From the NCBI GenBank assembly GCA_035048495.1, contig CM068552.1:18850154-18914153 (forward strand): a stretch of 64,000 bases of DNA. The letters are read 5' to 3'. Positions 43,367 through 60,535 of this stretch are shown here, piece after piece. The translations under genes were made by a program, and so were the position numbers. Under the pieces are notes generated by a model that had not been told where the DNA came from, did not search any database, and saw only the letters and a program-made list of their open reading frames with translations. Numbering within the stretch: the first letter of the stretch is position 1; every line of letters starts with the position of its first letter. Origin of the DNA: Euptelea pleiosperma (taxonomy: Eukaryota; Streptophyta; Magnoliopsida; Ranunculales; Eupteleaceae).

Positions 43367-44085
43367 AAAGGGAAGAATAGAGTTAAGATTGCTGGTTTGG
43401 GGTTGTGATATTCGCTTAAAAGTGCGTATTTTCACTGGTATCTTCTAAGCGTTATCGCACTCTCTTACGTTAAACTACTCTAATTATCCACTTTTCTACG
43501 TAAGAGTCTATTTCATTGCGCAAAACACACTTTTCTGGACGAAATGGTATATTTGCATGCATTAAACGCATTTCTGGAAGTCTAGGTATAAAGACGTTAT
43601 GATCAAGTCTCATTACGTGCTTTTCTCTTGCAGAAAACTCGATCAGGCTATTCTCGAGACTTGCGGGCCCACGATCAACCACAAAAGCCTAATATCAAAG
43701 CTTAAAGAGCCAACATGCTATGACTAGAAGATACAGGCCAAGTACGGGTCAAGTCAGAGGATCACGGAGCCGGTCCAAAGAACCAAGAGAGATGGAGAGC
43801 CGATGACTAAGAGACGGACCAAAGCAGTCGAAGCCACATGAAATGAGAAGAAAATGATAATCTGCTCTGCTTGCGAAGCCTGAGAAGAGACCATATTGAA
43901 AACTAGGGTTCTAGACCCTCCGCCAGCAGTTATCTCTATAGTCTGTAGAATTTTCTCTCTCATTTCTCCTATTTCTCTCTCGTCTCTCTTTATCTCCCTA
44001 TACATCACCACCTGATCCTCAGATCTACTGACCTAACCTCAGAACTCTTGCATGTTGGCTCTGTCTCATCTCCCTTAGCTTTCTG

Positions 44086-44137
44086 ACCGTTGGATCTTCA
44101 ATCGGACCGTTGGATCTTCCACCGGACCGTTGGATCT
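44086..44137. repeat. 20-bp tandem repeat (ACCGTTGGATCT)
   Basis: Three units at 20-bp spacing: ACCGTTGGATCTTCAATCGG and two variants. Confidence 0.8.
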
Positions 44138-44292
44138 CTCTAGATCCGTCGATCTACCAATCTGGGTCCCAAACAAGTCACCATCCATCCGATCGTCATC
44201 AAATTGTCTGTCACATCATCTTATGAAACGATGGACATCATCAATCAATGTGGGCCAGTAGCCGGGCCCATCATCATCGACCCGTGACCCAA

Positions 44293-44370
44293 CCATTTAG
44301 TGGACCTCGCGATTTTCAAATGCTTTAAATTAATTATTTTTAAATAAAAAAAGGGGGGTCCACTAAATGG
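44293..44370. repeat. 14-bp perfect inverted repeat
   Basis: CCATTTAGTGGACC and GGTCCACTAAATGG are separated by 50 bases of AT-rich sequence. Confidence 0.75.
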
Positions 44371-45730
44371 GAAAATTCTCCAAAGAAAAGTAAGGTTTTC
44401 TTTAAAAAAAGAAAAAAATATATTTTTTTTATTTTAAAAAAACCCCATTTTCCATTAAAGGAAAGTGGGAGGTTTAAAGGGGAAGGAGAAGGGTTCGTTT
44501 GAACCCTAATCCCCCTCCCATATTTTAAAATCATTCCCCCATTCCCCACCTTCGCCCCCCCCCCCATGTTTTCCCCTTCTTCTTCTCTTTCTTTCACCTC
44601 CTTCCTCTTCATCTTCTTCGCCTTCCTCTTCACATTTTCACCGGAGTTGCAGGCTGCAACTCCGGCCGTCTTCTTCCCTTCTTCTTCTTTTTTTTGTTTC
44701 TTTTCTTCTTCTACAATCACACGAGAAACACCGCCCGCAGCTTCTCCTCCTCGTCTGGCCACCACGACCTACTCCTCCGCCTGCTGTTCTCATTCCTGCA
44801 ACTCCGCCTGAACACCACCACTCCGCCGCTGCACACCGCCAACCACGCCTCCCCAACGGCAACGCTCTCACCTGTGCTGTTCCGCCCACATGCGTGCAGC
44901 ACAGCACCACCGTTGCTGCTACCTGTGCGCTTGGAACCAATGCCCTTCACCTGCTCGTGTGCCTATCGCTCCTCTACCGCCTCCACCACAGTTGCAGGTC
45001 ATTGCCTTCACCGTCCAGCATCCCTTCCACAGCCCAGCAACACCGCTCCCCTCATCTCTGGTCGAGCTTGATCTCCAGCACAGGTGCACCGTCTATGCAC
45101 TACACCACCGCATCCTCCTCTTTTCTCAAACAACTTGCAGGTGTTGCCACGCAACTCACGCCCGCCATCTTCATCCTCACGCCGGCAATCTCCCACCATA
45201 CCTCTCCTAGCCATCCTCATCTCCCTACGGTGCTGCCTCACATCTTCTAATCCACACCAGTCCGTCATCACCTAACTTGACGGTGCTCCTCTCCTTGATT
45301 TGGTCCGTGGGCATCAAACCTCTCTACCTCCGTTTGGACCACCAACAATTAAGGGACGGCTTGCTCCCACCTGTTACATCATCACTCCCTTCTCCCTTGT
45401 AGCTCCGCCTGAAAGTTGCAGCCGCTTCCATGTTATCCCCTCCATTAACACCTTCACCAACAACTAGACGCTCCTCCCACTTTCGCCATCCTTTTCTCTC
45501 TGGGCACATATTACTACGCGCTCTATAGTTGCTGCCTTCCCTTTCTTCTACAACAGGAGCACCATTTACCAAGGTCAGCACCTTCTTTTGAGTGGGGCGA
45601 TCCGATCATGCCTTTGTTATTTGTTTGTAAGGACTTTTGAGTATTCAATAAATTCAGGTTGGTTATTGTGATTTGAAGTTTTCTTTTATTTTAGTGCATT
45701 AAGTCCATATTGATCTCAAATTGATAAATC

Positions 45731-46299
45731 ATGTTTTAAAAAAAAAAAAAATACACCACTCTCACCACTTCTGGCAATTTCCGTTATAATCAGTCTTTAA
45801 TGTGTATGCCCTAACCCCGAGCGCGGATCGACATCTGACACTTTCCACTGTGCAAAGAATTATTTGACCTTGTAGGATAAAAATCGGATCTATTACAAAT
45901 GTGTTGATTCTAAGGTTTCCGAATCCAACAACGCGGAAAAACCCTACTTTCATAGAGTCTCACCATTTTGGAGGACTTCTAGAATGGAGTCACACCACCA
46001 TAAAGAGGAGTTACACCTCAAAGAAAATAGGTTCTTAAACTCACTCATTTATTTAATGAGTGAGGTGGCAACCTCTTCCCCTCTCTCAACTCACACATAA
46101 AAACTTCCCAAATACTCTTGGACCATAAGTTCCCTAAACATAACATGGCTCCAATTTAAACTTATTAAAATAAAAGTACCTCACAGAAACTTGAAGCAAG
46201 TTTTAGAGAAAGGACATATAACTCTTATTTAAAAGCAAACTTCAAAAAACATGCCTGAATTAACCTAAACACTAAAGCTTCCTAAAACTCTTTTCTAAT
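45731..46299. other. Interval without recognised feature
   Basis: Follows a poly-A run (45,737-45,750). It is AT-rich, with no gene or repeat signature apart from the onset of the paralogous segment at about 46,300. Confidence 0.5.
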
Positions 46300-46763
46300 T
46301 CAACTCTAAAGTAAATAAAAAAACAAAACTAGTAATTCTGCCGTAGTACTACAACTTATACGTATTTTTGCCATAACTCCCTCAAATCATGTTCGAATTG
46401 GATTATGTCGGGATCATTAGGTGCTTTGCTAAGAGGGTGGCCCAAGGTGGATCTCTTAGCTAGTGGCAAGATTTTGTGGAGGATGATCCCATTTGCAGTC
46501 ATATGGGGCATTTGGTGGGAGAGAAATAAGAGGGTTTTCAAAGGAGAAGAAGGCTCTCTCCAAGACATCATCATTAGTATTAAGGCTTCTCACCATATTT
46601 GGGGTAGCATTTTCACTTAGTTGAGGGGCACTTTTTTTAGTGATATAGTTTTCAGGTTTGATACTTTGTTTATGAGGTATGGTCCTCTTTGTATTCCAGA
46701 GATCTTCTCGATGTCCTTAATTTTTATATATTTATTGCCTTCTCAAAAAAAATGCAACATCTA
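46300..46763. repeat. Left half of paralogous segment split by the copia array
   Basis: Matches 13,957-14,470. It contains the LINE 3' end at 46,400-46,757. It is followed by AGCAC and the array. Confidence 0.85.
46400..46757 (+). pseudogene. LINE 3' end, second copy
   Basis: The frame has ILWRMIPFAVIWGIWWERNK then RVFKGEEGSLQDIIISIKAS, continuing HHIWGSIFT, followed by an untranslated tail and an A-rich end at 46,745-46,752. It has fewer interruptions than the 14,060 copy. Both were made by duplication of one insertion, because their flanks match. Confidence 0.8.
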
Positions 46764-46768
46764 AGCAC

Positions 46769-47601
<833 letters not shown>

Positions 47602-47956
47602 TGTTAAAAATAATATGTAATTTGTAATTTTAGAAATGTCTAGATAGTTTGTAAAGCCTTCTTAGTAAATATCCATTGAAGAGTCTAGAATAATGGTTTT
47701 GAAAAATATCCATAGAAAACTCTAGAATCTATGGAGGAGTGTAGCCTCTCTAGAAATATCTCTAAATCTAGAAATATCTAAAGTAGTATCAATGAGTCTA
47801 GAATGTTCTTTATAGTCCTATAAATAGGACATGCATTGTAATTATTCATTCAAGTTGTATAAAACAAAGTTCTTAAGACTCCATACTAAGCCTCTAAAAC
47901 CCTCTCCTCTCCAAAACTCAAAACAAGGCATACCATATTTTTCGATTGCTCCAACA
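47602..47956 (+). repeat. Copia array LTR 2
   Basis: 355 bp, the shortest. It lacks about 25 bp near TTTGTAAAGCC relative to the others. Confidence 0.93.
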
Positions 47957-49240
<1,284 letters not shown>

Positions 49241-49622
49241 TGTTGAAAATAATATGTAATTTATAATTTTAGAAATGTCTAGATAGTTTCTAGACTCTTC
49301 CATGTCCAGATAGTTTGTAGAGTCTTCTCAGTAAATATCTATTGAATAGTCTAGAATAATAACTTTGAAAAATATCTATAGAAAACTCTAGAATCTATGG
49401 AGGAGTGTAGCATCTCTAGAAATATCTCTAAATCTAGAAATATCTAAAGTAACATCACTGAGTCTAGAATGTTCTTTAGAGTCCTATAAATAGGACATGC
49501 ATTATAATTGTTCATTCAAGTTGTATGAAATAAAGTTCTTGAAACTTCATACTAAGCCTCTAAAACCCTCTCCTCTTCATAACCCAAAACAAGGACTACC
49601 ATATCTTCCGATTGCTCCAACA
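49241..49622 (+). repeat. Copia array LTR 4
   Basis: 382 bp, starts TGTTGAAAATAATATG, a variant shared only with LTR 7. Confidence 0.93.
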
Positions 49623-50081
49623 AATTTGGTATCAGAGTATATGGAACATTTTCTAGGCCTTCGGCTATATCTTCGACATAGACTATCTTCTATTTCCTAA
49701 TGTACTAAATGACTAGCTCGAGGAACTGCGAATACATATGCTTGACGAGGTGCTCCTGAACAAGAAAGTACATGGCCAGATTGCAGTCTATGGATTAATA
49801 TCGCAGTACAATCTCAATGAGCAAGAGGATGTACTCACCCACAACAATCTATTGTGATAATATGTTAGCAATTGTTATGACTAAGAATCCAGTTTTTCAT
49901 AGTAGATCAAAGCATATTGAGCTGCGACATCATTTCATCAGAGAATTGGTTGAAGGCAAAGAGATCGGGCTGAAGTTTTGCGAGACAGATGAACAACACG
50001 CAGATATCTTCACCAAAGCAATTAGAACAAAAAAATTCAAGTACTTTCGAGAATCTATGAAAATTACAAATTAAGAAGGGG
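49623..50081 (+). pseudogene. Copia array internal region 4 (RNase H tail)
   Basis: The frame 49,817-50,074 (85 codons) has [40 protein letters not shown] and [14 protein letters not shown], and ends YFRESMKITN. The leader variant GAACATTTTCTAGG is shared with region 7. Confidence 0.88.
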
Positions 50082-51763
<1,682 letters not shown>

Positions 51764-52145
51764 TGTTGAAAATAATATGTAATTTATAATTTTAGAAATG
51801 TCCAGATAGTTTCTAGACTCTTTCGTGTCTAGATAGTTTCTAGAGTCTTCTCAGTAAATATCTATTGAAGAGTCTAAAATAATGACTTTGAAAAATATCT
51901 ATAGAATACTCTAGAATCTATGGAGGAGTGTAGCCTCTCTAAAAATATTTTTAAATCTACAAATATCTAAAGTAGCATCAATGAGTCTAGAATGTTCTTT
52001 AAAGTCCTATAAATAGGACATGCATTATAATTGTTCATTCAAGTTGTATAAAACAAAGTTCTTGAAACTCCATACTAAGCCTCTATAACCCTCTCCTCTT
52101 CATAACCCAAAACAAGGCCAACCATATCTTCCGATTGCTCCAACA
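51764..52145 (+). repeat. Copia array LTR 7
   Basis: 382 bp, TGTTGAAAATAATATG start. Pairs with LTR 4 at 2523-bp offset. Confidence 0.93.
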
Positions 52146-52604
<459 letters not shown>

Positions 52605-52982
52605 TGTTAAAAATAATATGTAATTTATAATTTTAGAAATGTCTAGATAGTTCTTAGAGTCTTCTATGTCTAGATAGTTTCTAGAGTCTTCTTAGTAAAT
52701 ATTGAAGAGTCTAGAATAATGACTTAGAAAAATATCCATAGAAAACTCTAGCATCTATGGAGGAGTGTAGCCTGTCTAGAAATATCTCTAAATTTAGAAA
52801 TATCTAAACTAGTATCAATGAGTCTAGAATGTTCTTTAGAGTCCTATAAATAGGATATGCATTTTAATTGTTCATTCAAGTTGCATGAAACAAAGTTCTT
52901 GAGACTCCATACTAAGCCTCTAAAACCATCTCCTCTCCATAACCCAAAACGAAGCCTACCATATCTTCCGATTGCTCTAACA
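52605..52982 (+). repeat. Copia array LTR 8
   Basis: 378 bp. Pairs with LTR 5 at 2523-bp offset. Confidence 0.93.
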
Positions 52983-53441
52983 AATTTGGTATCAGAGCAG
53001 ATGGAGCCCTTTCTAGGCCTTCGACTATATCTTCAACGTAGACTATCTTCCTTTTCCTAATGTACTGAATGACTAGCTCGAGGAACTGCGGATACATATA
53101 CTTGACGTGGTGCTCTTGAACATCAAAGGACATAGCCGGATCACAGTCTGTAGATTAATATCGTAGTACAACCTCAGTGAGCAAGAGAGTGTTCTCACCC
53201 ACAACAATCTATTGTGATAATATGTCAGCAATTGCTATGACCAAGAATCCAGTCTTCCACCATAGATCAAATCATATTGAGCTGTGATATTATTTCATCA
53301 GAGAATTGGTTGAAGGCAAAGAGATCGAGCTGAAGTTTTGCAAGATAGAAGAACAACACGCAGATATCTTCACCAAAGCAATTACAGCAGAAAAATACAT
53401 GTACTTTCGAGAATGTATGAAAATTACAAATTAAGAAGAGG
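52983..53441 (+). pseudogene. Copia array internal region 8 (RNase H tail)
   Basis: Pairs with region 5 (CATATACTTGACG, GAGAGTGTTCTCACC). It ends AAGAAGAGG, a weakened polypurine tract. Confidence 0.87.
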
Positions 53442-53822
53442 TGTTAAAAATAATATGTAATTTGTAATTTTTGAAATGTCTAGATAGTTTCTAGAGTCTT
53501 CTAAGTCTAGATAGTTGCTAGAGTCTTCTTAGTAAATATCTATTGAAAAGTCTAGAATAATGACTTAGAAAAATATCTATAGAAAACTCTAGAATCTATG
53601 GAAGAGTGTAACCTCTCTAGGAATATCTCTAAATCTAGAATATCTAAAGTAGTATCAATGAGTCGAGAATGTTCTTTAGAGTCCTATAAATAGGACATGC
53701 ATTCTAATTGTTCATTTACGTTATTTGAAACAAAGTTCTCTAGAGTCCTTATTAAGCCTCTAAAACTCTTTACTCTCCATAACCCAAAACAAGGCCTACC
53801 ATATCTTCTGATTGCTCCAACA
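53442..53822 (+). repeat. Copia array LTR 9
   Basis: 381 bp, closes the array and is followed by AGCAC. It lies 2520 bp from LTR 6. Confidence 0.95.
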
Positions 53823-54199
53823 AGCACCTTTAACATAAAAAATATAGCCATACATAAAATGCTTAGATTAGACTACATCACCAAGTTTGACCACAATTTG
53901 ACTTTAGTTGACAACACTACTTTAGCTTCATTTGAATTCTTTGACTATGAATGACATGCCTCAGACTCAATTAGCATCACTGAGACACCCAATTGGCACT
54001 ACTATCACATCATGATATCCATAACGTACAAAATACATCTCCTAGAGCAAACTTAGTATCATGAAGTGATGTAATCGGATAAAAAACCATCAATCTCAAA
54101 CCTCCCTCAAATATGCAGTAATACCCATCACAATTCTCAAAGAGACCTTTGGAACACATATAAGATCACTCCAATCAGAGATGATAATAGTTATGCCTT
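53823..54199. repeat. Right half of paralogous segment
   Basis: AGCACCTTTAACATAAAAAATATAGCC through CATCACATCATGATATCC matches 14,474-14,675. It then continues into non-shared sequence up to the solo LTR. Confidence 0.8.
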
Positions 54200-57100
54200 T
54201 ATCACGCCCCAATTTCGGATACCCAAATACAACCCAAAAATCTATGGATCGACCTGTACCCGAACCCAGAGGTGATCTATGAATGTTTCCTATTTGTCTA
54301 ATTAGGTCAATTAGAGTACTAAGGTTCATTTAAAAACCCACTAAGTATAAAAATATCTAAGTGCAGAAGTAACCGTAGAATGATCCTACACAACTGTTCA
54401 ATTATTAGAATTAAGTATGTTGATTGACTAGATTTTCTACAATCTATGTGAGGTTCATCATGAATTAATTTGATAGATTTAATTCTCTTAAGTTAAGTCT
54501 AGGGTAACATATTAAGTCCATACAGTCTAGGTATGAGTCAACTCAGTTGACTTAGTCAGGTCTCAAAATTTGGCTAAGGCAAAATAATTAGAATTTGACG
54601 AAGTTTAAACAAGGTAGCAAGGCGTTATTTTGATCATATCTCTTTTGTTATTAAGAATTTGTGAACGGGCCACACATTTTTGGAAAGGTTTCGTAGAGAT
54701 CTACGATTAATCATTGTGCACAGATCTGAGAAAGAATCATCTTCCTTTCTGAAATCGCTACACAACACAGAACCTAAACTTAGAATTTTTTGACATGCTA
54801 TTAGTCTTTTGACCATAACTTTTAGGACAGATCGAATCTGTAGAAAATGTAAATATTTCTGGAAAGCTAACTCGGATATCTTCGAAAAGTCCTTCTGGGT
54901 TAGATTCTAGAAAGGTCATTTACACATCCTAAATTAGACTGCAAATCAAAAATTTGAATATAGCAGATTTGACATATGTTAAGTATTTTGGTCATAACTT
55001 TCTGTTTGATCGAATTATTGACTTCTAGAAACTGTTCCAGAAAGCTAACTCAGAGGGCATAGAAAGGTCCCTACTGGTCAGAAACTAATTTCTGACATCT
55101 AGGTATCAGAAAATGCATCCCAATACAAAAATATGACTTGTTGTCTCGTGTTACATTTTTGTAAGTTGTCTTTTGGAACCCTATAAGTGTATCGGTCCAA
55201 ATGGGATTGTATTAGGGCGTTCTTTTATTATTTACTCATAATTATAAAAAAGATAATGATGAATCATATCATAAATTCTATAAAATCATGTTCACAATAA
55301 CTCAAACACTTTATAAAATAAAATGATGACAAACCCTAAAAAATTAAGCCAGAACAATCTTGTTTTAATTCTAAGTAACTAAAACATGTAAAGGTTATCA
55401 AAATGAGTCTAGGGCTATCTAATCTTTCTCCGCATAAATATCATCATTATCACAAATATCATCATGTAGATCCTACAAATTCAGATCTACCAAATCATTC
55501 AAGTCTTCATAGAAATCATAGGCCAAATATAAAAAATATGTCGGCAAATGCCGTGAGTCCAAAAGGACTCAGTGTACCACAAATAGTTTGGCATGCATTT
55601 TGAATAACCAAAAGAGTTTAAGCATGCTAAGCACATGTGAGAATTGAATTCATGAATAAGGTAACAATGCAGTAACATGCATGCTCTATGCTCTCACCCC
55701 CTATCCACTCAAACCATACGGTCTCTATCTCCTTCCCTCATACGGGGAGTAACCTCACTGATCATCTGCAGAAAAAATAATAAGGGGTTGGGGTCTTGCA
55801 CTCTAGGGCTCCGGGTCTTTCTTAATTATTTTCCTTACTAGGAGAATAACCTCATTGGTCTTGTAAATAGATAACCACACTGGTTTGTATAATATAGAAC
55901 CTCACATGGGCTAATAAATAATCTTCATCACAATGCATAGCTCACCTCCATATGCCCAATTTACATAAGGCCATTAGCCTATCAAAGTACCACAGGGCAT
56001 GAAAATAAGGCCATCGGCCAACATAGTACCCATAGGGCATGCAAAGCATGATATCACAATCATCAATAATCACATATGATTAACAAAAGCTAAATATCTT
56101 AAAAGATAATTAATCTAACATATAATATTCACACAATAAACAATCATTGAAAATCAAAAGATATGGCAAGATTACTCATGGTTATCACACACCTTTTTGG
56201 TTCTCTTTATGAAAAAAATAAAAAATTTCTCTGAATTTGAAAGTGGTCGGATCGGACTCTCCTTGGAGTATGTTATTCTAGTCGGTGTCTCCTTCAATTC
56301 TCCATTCTATTTTGAGCTCGATCGCAGTTTGGATGAAGGCTTAATCAGAGCTCTCCCACTTCTTTAATGGAGTTTTGTGATTGGTTTTTAATGGAAGTTT
56401 GAAGAGATAAAAGGAAAAAGAATAGAGGAGAAAGAATATAGGTTTTTGAAAATAACAATGGGATCCAAAAATATTGGCTATTGATAATTCTATTGGGTTG
56501 TCTTATTTAAATAACACAATGGAGGGAAGGTTTAAAATTTGAATTGAGAGAGTTTCTCTCAAGTTGTTGAGCAACAAGAGAGAATATGTGAAATTCATAG
56601 CTCTCAAAGGGATGAATTTTTTAACCCGTCTAAAACTCATATTTTGAATTACTAATGGGTTAAAAATGGGCCCAAGATCCATGGGTATCAACTGGGTTTC
56701 AATTAAGGTTATTCTTAAGCCCAAAAGGCCTATAAATTTGCCCTATGGGCCCACCCAACAATTATAACATAATTAATTATGCAATCACATATGTTAATCA
56801 TTTAAAATAGTTATTAATTACAATTATATCATATTCGCTTAAAAGGTGATGGTTTGACATAATTAATATATATGAGCATTAAATATATATTATAATATAT
56901 TAATATACAACAATTATTCATTAATTCATAACAATCATATTTTATAATTTAAAAGTTCATAATTAATAAGATGTTGACACTTGTCACACATAAAATTTAA
57001 ATAAAATATTCTAATACACAAAATTTTAACAATTGGTCGGAGTCCTTAAAAAGGGTCAACCTCTCTTCGGATTGACTCGAAACTTATTCTGCGGGTCCCG

Positions 57101-57575
57101 TACTCATTTCAAATTTATTCAAAAATAAATTTTAATATTGTAAAAGTGAAAAATACCGGAAAAATTCAAAAATTATGAAAATATAATTTTTGCCAAAAGT
57201 ATTTGTTACAGTTTTAAAGTCTATTTACAAGGTCTAGAAACCCTAAGACATGGGTCCCACATAAAATTTAGCCTAAAAATAAGAAAAATAAAGTTGGTCA
57301 TATTATTGGATATTTAAGATCTATATAAGTATACGATCATACTAGAACTGTCCATTCATCAATCGGAGGTCAAACGAATTTTCTAAAATAGTTTGTTTAC
57401 TCTCGTGGGTCCAGTAAAATCTTAATTTTCAAAATTCTCAGAATGCAACTAAAATTGATACACATGTTCATACATGATATCTAAACATAAATATAACAAC
57501 AGAAGTCTGAAATTTTTTATTTTATGTGAAATTACCATAATACCCTAGAACGAAAGTTCAGGGTATTAGAGCCTC
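54195..57575 (+). mobile_element. Probable solo LTR, Tekay/Del-type chromovirus
   Basis: TATCACGCCCCAATTTCGG at 54,200 is the TGTCACGCCCC start typical of Tekay LTRs, with G to A at base 2. The end GGGTATTAGA at 57,570 corresponds to the usual GGTGTTACA. Flanks GCCTT (54,195-54,199) and GCCTC (57,571-57,575) fit a 5-bp target duplication with one change. ATGCCGTGAGTCC and GGACTCAGTGTACC near 55,548 are typical internal marks. The 3371-bp length fits the long LTRs of this clade. No coding domain is present. Confidence 0.6.
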
Positions 57576-57908
57576 TTTAAATCCAAGCATCAAAATATAG
57601 TTTTCTGCCGATAGATCTTGTCCATTGATTTAGTTGAACTATAACTTTCATGGATCTAGTTCATTCAATCAATGCTTTATGTTGACTACAAGGAGCGTTA
57701 CAAATAAGGACCATTGATCGAGCACCAATCAACCACAGGATCTTGTCTGTCTATATCATGAAGGACCCGGGTAATGCCCATTTGGAAGGTGAACACCACG
57801 CCCAAAGAGGTTGCTCACGTACAATATCAAGATTTCTCAAAAGCATTTTGGGAAGCCTCTCTGAAATAGAATTGGAACTATTTATTTATGCAAAATTTTA
57901 AAACATTC

Positions 57909-57957
57909 AGGAATGCCAAGAATCAAGTAAACAGGAATGCCAAGAATCAAGTAAACG
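57909..57957. repeat. 24-bp direct duplication
   Basis: AGGAATGCCAAGAATCAAGT followed by AAAC occurs twice in tandem, immediately left of unit C. Confidence 0.85.
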
Positions 57958-59310
57958 GAGAATTCCTCAGTTATCTTTCATAGCATGCTTTGAGACTGAT
58001 CCCATGTTAGATTGTTACAGTTTTGACACAGGATTATGATAACAGTGCTAGGATGGTGACAATACCAGAGTTTGGATTGGGAGGCATGGCTTTGTCACAC
58101 TGAAATGTGCACCTGAATGATGGTCTACCAATCTCACTATGACAGAGGAGGTACATGTAGAATGGGACCCATCTTTTGATGGATAGATTCACTCCAGAAA
58201 CCAATCTGATTAGATGATAATAACCACTAGATTTATTGCATTATTCACTCTCAATGAATATTATTTCGTAGAGCTGATGGTTAGAGTTATCTAATTGTAT
58301 TGGTTTTTTGGCGAAGATTTAGGTGGGATGTATTGAATAATGGGTGTGGGTGGGAGGTGGGACCGCATGTGAACCATCACCAAACACTCTCTAGATGGGG
58401 ATTGCCGGTTTTGTTTATAGCAAAGGACGTCAGATCTGCACCACACAGTAAGGGTGTAAATGGGCCAGTCTTGGTCCTGGGCCTGGCTTTTGGTATATTT
58501 TAGTAGGCCTAAGCATGGAATCCATGGTCATCTATCCAACATTTCAAACTTTTACCAGCCTTTGGACTTGCCATGACCAAATTCTGCACATCATTTAAAA
58601 AGAAACTAACCAGCCGATCAAGGACCTTCATGAGACAACCTATGAACGGTTCAAATTCAATACAAATGTGTATTAGTGGTCATCCAATTAAATGGTCAAT
58701 ATTGCAGTAATCGGCCAGGCATTGCTGTGAATTTTGGGCTGTCCCGGGCATGAAATTGGCCGGATCCTATAGATCACGATTTGGTTGTCTTGATCCATAT
58801 CCAGATCTGATGGCCGCCCACCATCAGGATCTGAACCATACTCTAATCCATATATATTGAATGACCCAAATCCAGTATATTGATTAGTTATATAATCACT
58901 AACACAATCATTCCAAGTATCCAAATGAAACCAAGACCCAAACCCTGGATCTGACCCGCACTAGATCGTCTAATAGCACATTCAGATGTGAAATCGATTG
59001 GACTCGGGTCAGGTCAGGTCCCCTAAATCCATATTCGTCCATTTTGTATTTGGCGGGATACAATTTGAGGATCCAAATCAGTTATAGAATAGGTGTTGAC
59101 CGGGTCAGGAGGATTGACCCGGTCCTTTTCTTGCAATCCAAATCTAGTTTCCTTGGTACGTAACAACACATCCATAAAAACCCCACTACATTTGTTGTTT
59201 AGAGCAAGAATCGTAAACTCTTTCTTTCTATCTGTGCTCTTGGGCGGGTCCCCCATCTGCCTCTCCGAGTTACAGCAAGCTATTCGCGACCTTTTGATCT
59301 AGGTGGGGGG

Positions 59311-59418
59311 CCCCACTCTACTTGCGGGTCTTGATCTCTGTAATCCATGCGGAAAGGCATATGCATGTTGTTCTCTCGCAGTTGGACAATAGAGGCAAGA
59401 GCCGCACGTAGAATGGGG
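59311..59418 (+). ncRNA. Stem-loop H1, unit C
   Basis: Both arms equal those of units A and B. Only the loop differs (GGCATATGCATGTTG). Confidence 0.4.
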
Positions 59419-59728
59419 ACGCCATCTACACTCCTACGTACGTACATGTTCGATTGCAACCGGAGATAGTCCGTTACCACAAGGTACGTAGTGTCTAAAG
59501 TCAAATAGATCAGATGATCTTTTTTTCTGGAGATCGAAAGATCAGATGGTCTCAACCATCCAACTGCTTTGGTTCTGACCTCGGGGATCTCCAAGGTGGG
59601 ACATATCAAAAGGTGGGTCATAAACACCTGTACATGCAATGCACAAGCAGGGGCCGGGTGTAGATTTTAACCTGCACCTGCATGCATGACAAATCCCATG
59701 CAGTTATTTCAGTATTCAGGACAATCAT

Positions 59729-59764
59729 GGTGAAGATGATCACAGTGAGGTGATCATCTTCACC
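59729..59764 (+). repeat. Perfect 15-bp hairpin, unit C
   Basis: GGTGAAGATGATCAC, loop AGTGAG, GTGATCATCTTCACC. It is the best-paired of the three copies. Confidence 0.75.
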
Positions 59765-60120
59765 AAAAATTAGCCTTTTGAGTCATCATCTACAAGTGTG
59801 CCTCGCCAAAAATTAGCCAAAGTTTCTCACCAACAAGAAAGGAGTCCACACTGGGCGAAGAAGGTAAACTGTTTCTTTCTTTCTCTTTCTTTCTTCATTT
59901 GTTAGTACTTCACTTTTTCCTGATAAGTTTCTTGATGATTTTTATTTTGATAATGCTCACAAGTTCTTCGAAGAACTGCTTCACCTACAATGCTGGATCC
60001 ATCTCTGCTCGAATTACTTCCAAATCAACTTTTTAGGTTACATATGAACATAAGCAAAGCATCAAGCCAGCCTTCAACGACTGAATCAGTCCTATCTGCC
60101 ACGAATTTAGATAGGTGGAC

Positions 60121-60222
60121 CCCCATTCTATGTAAAGACCTTGGTTCTGGTGATCCATGCGGAAAGACAAATTGTTCTCCGGCGCTTGGATAAGCGAACC
60201 AAGAACCTTACATAGAATGGGG
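60121..60222 (+). ncRNA. Stem-loop H2, unit C
   Basis: CCCCATTCTATGTAAAGACC / TTGGTTC pairs with GAACCAAGAACC / TTACATAGAATGGGG. The 3' arm retains TTACAT, which completes pairing to ATGTAA; units A and B have lost it. A small inner stem CGCTT/AAGCG is present in the loop. Confidence 0.42.
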
Positions 60223-60277
60223 ACACCATTTAGTCCTACATGTTCGATTGCAACCTTGATCTTGGTTCAGGGCAATC

Positions 60278-60535
60278 TGCCACCAATTTCTTGGTTTGGG
60301 TATAAAAACCTTTTATAATGTGTAGGTTTTTTTTGGTGAGTGAGAATTTTGTGAGAGACTTTGGCTTTTGGGCGTGGGAAAAGCTCTTCGTTGAAGAAGC
60401 TTGTACGCCTTGTAATTTTGTGATCTCCATAATGAAAAAGAACTCCCTTGTTGTTGCCCCGTGGACGTAGGCATGCATACTGCCGAACCACGTAAATATT
60501 TGTGTCTCCGTATTTCTCTTTTTCTTTCATTATTT
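60278..60535 (+). repeat. Copia-type LTR remnant (TATA, R and U5 part), unit C
   Basis: TTGGTTTGGGTATAAAAACC, GTGAGAGACTTTGGC, AAAAGCTCTTCGTTGAAGAA and TGCCGAACCACGTAAATATT in the same order as in unit A. Confidence 0.65.

Larger units (their letters stand above)
43372..45730. mobile_element. Possible long-LTR remnant, class uncertain
   Basis: The start (TGATATTCGCTTAAAAGTGC..., GTCTCATTACGTGCTTTTCTCTTGCAG) resembles the style of long Athila/Tat LTRs. A CT-rich leader (43,940-43,990), a triple ACCGTTGGATCT (44,086, 44,106, 44,126) and a C/T-rich stretch open in several frames (44,560-45,270) follow. No coding domain or definite ends were found. The long proline/histidine-rich frames on both strands look like composition effects. 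Confidence 0.3.

Noticed and set aside
44560..45275. Overlapping 60-140 codon frames on both strands, Pro/His/Ser-rich or Arg/Gly-rich
   Set aside because: Open frames in all registers of a C/T-rich stretch are expected from composition. No domain is present.
57541..57580. GGTATTAGAGCC read as a primer-binding site (GGTATCAGAGC) after an LTR
   Set aside because: The target-duplication match GCCTT/GCCTC places the LTR end inside this string, so a solo LTR is the simpler reading. The alternative is kept in mind.
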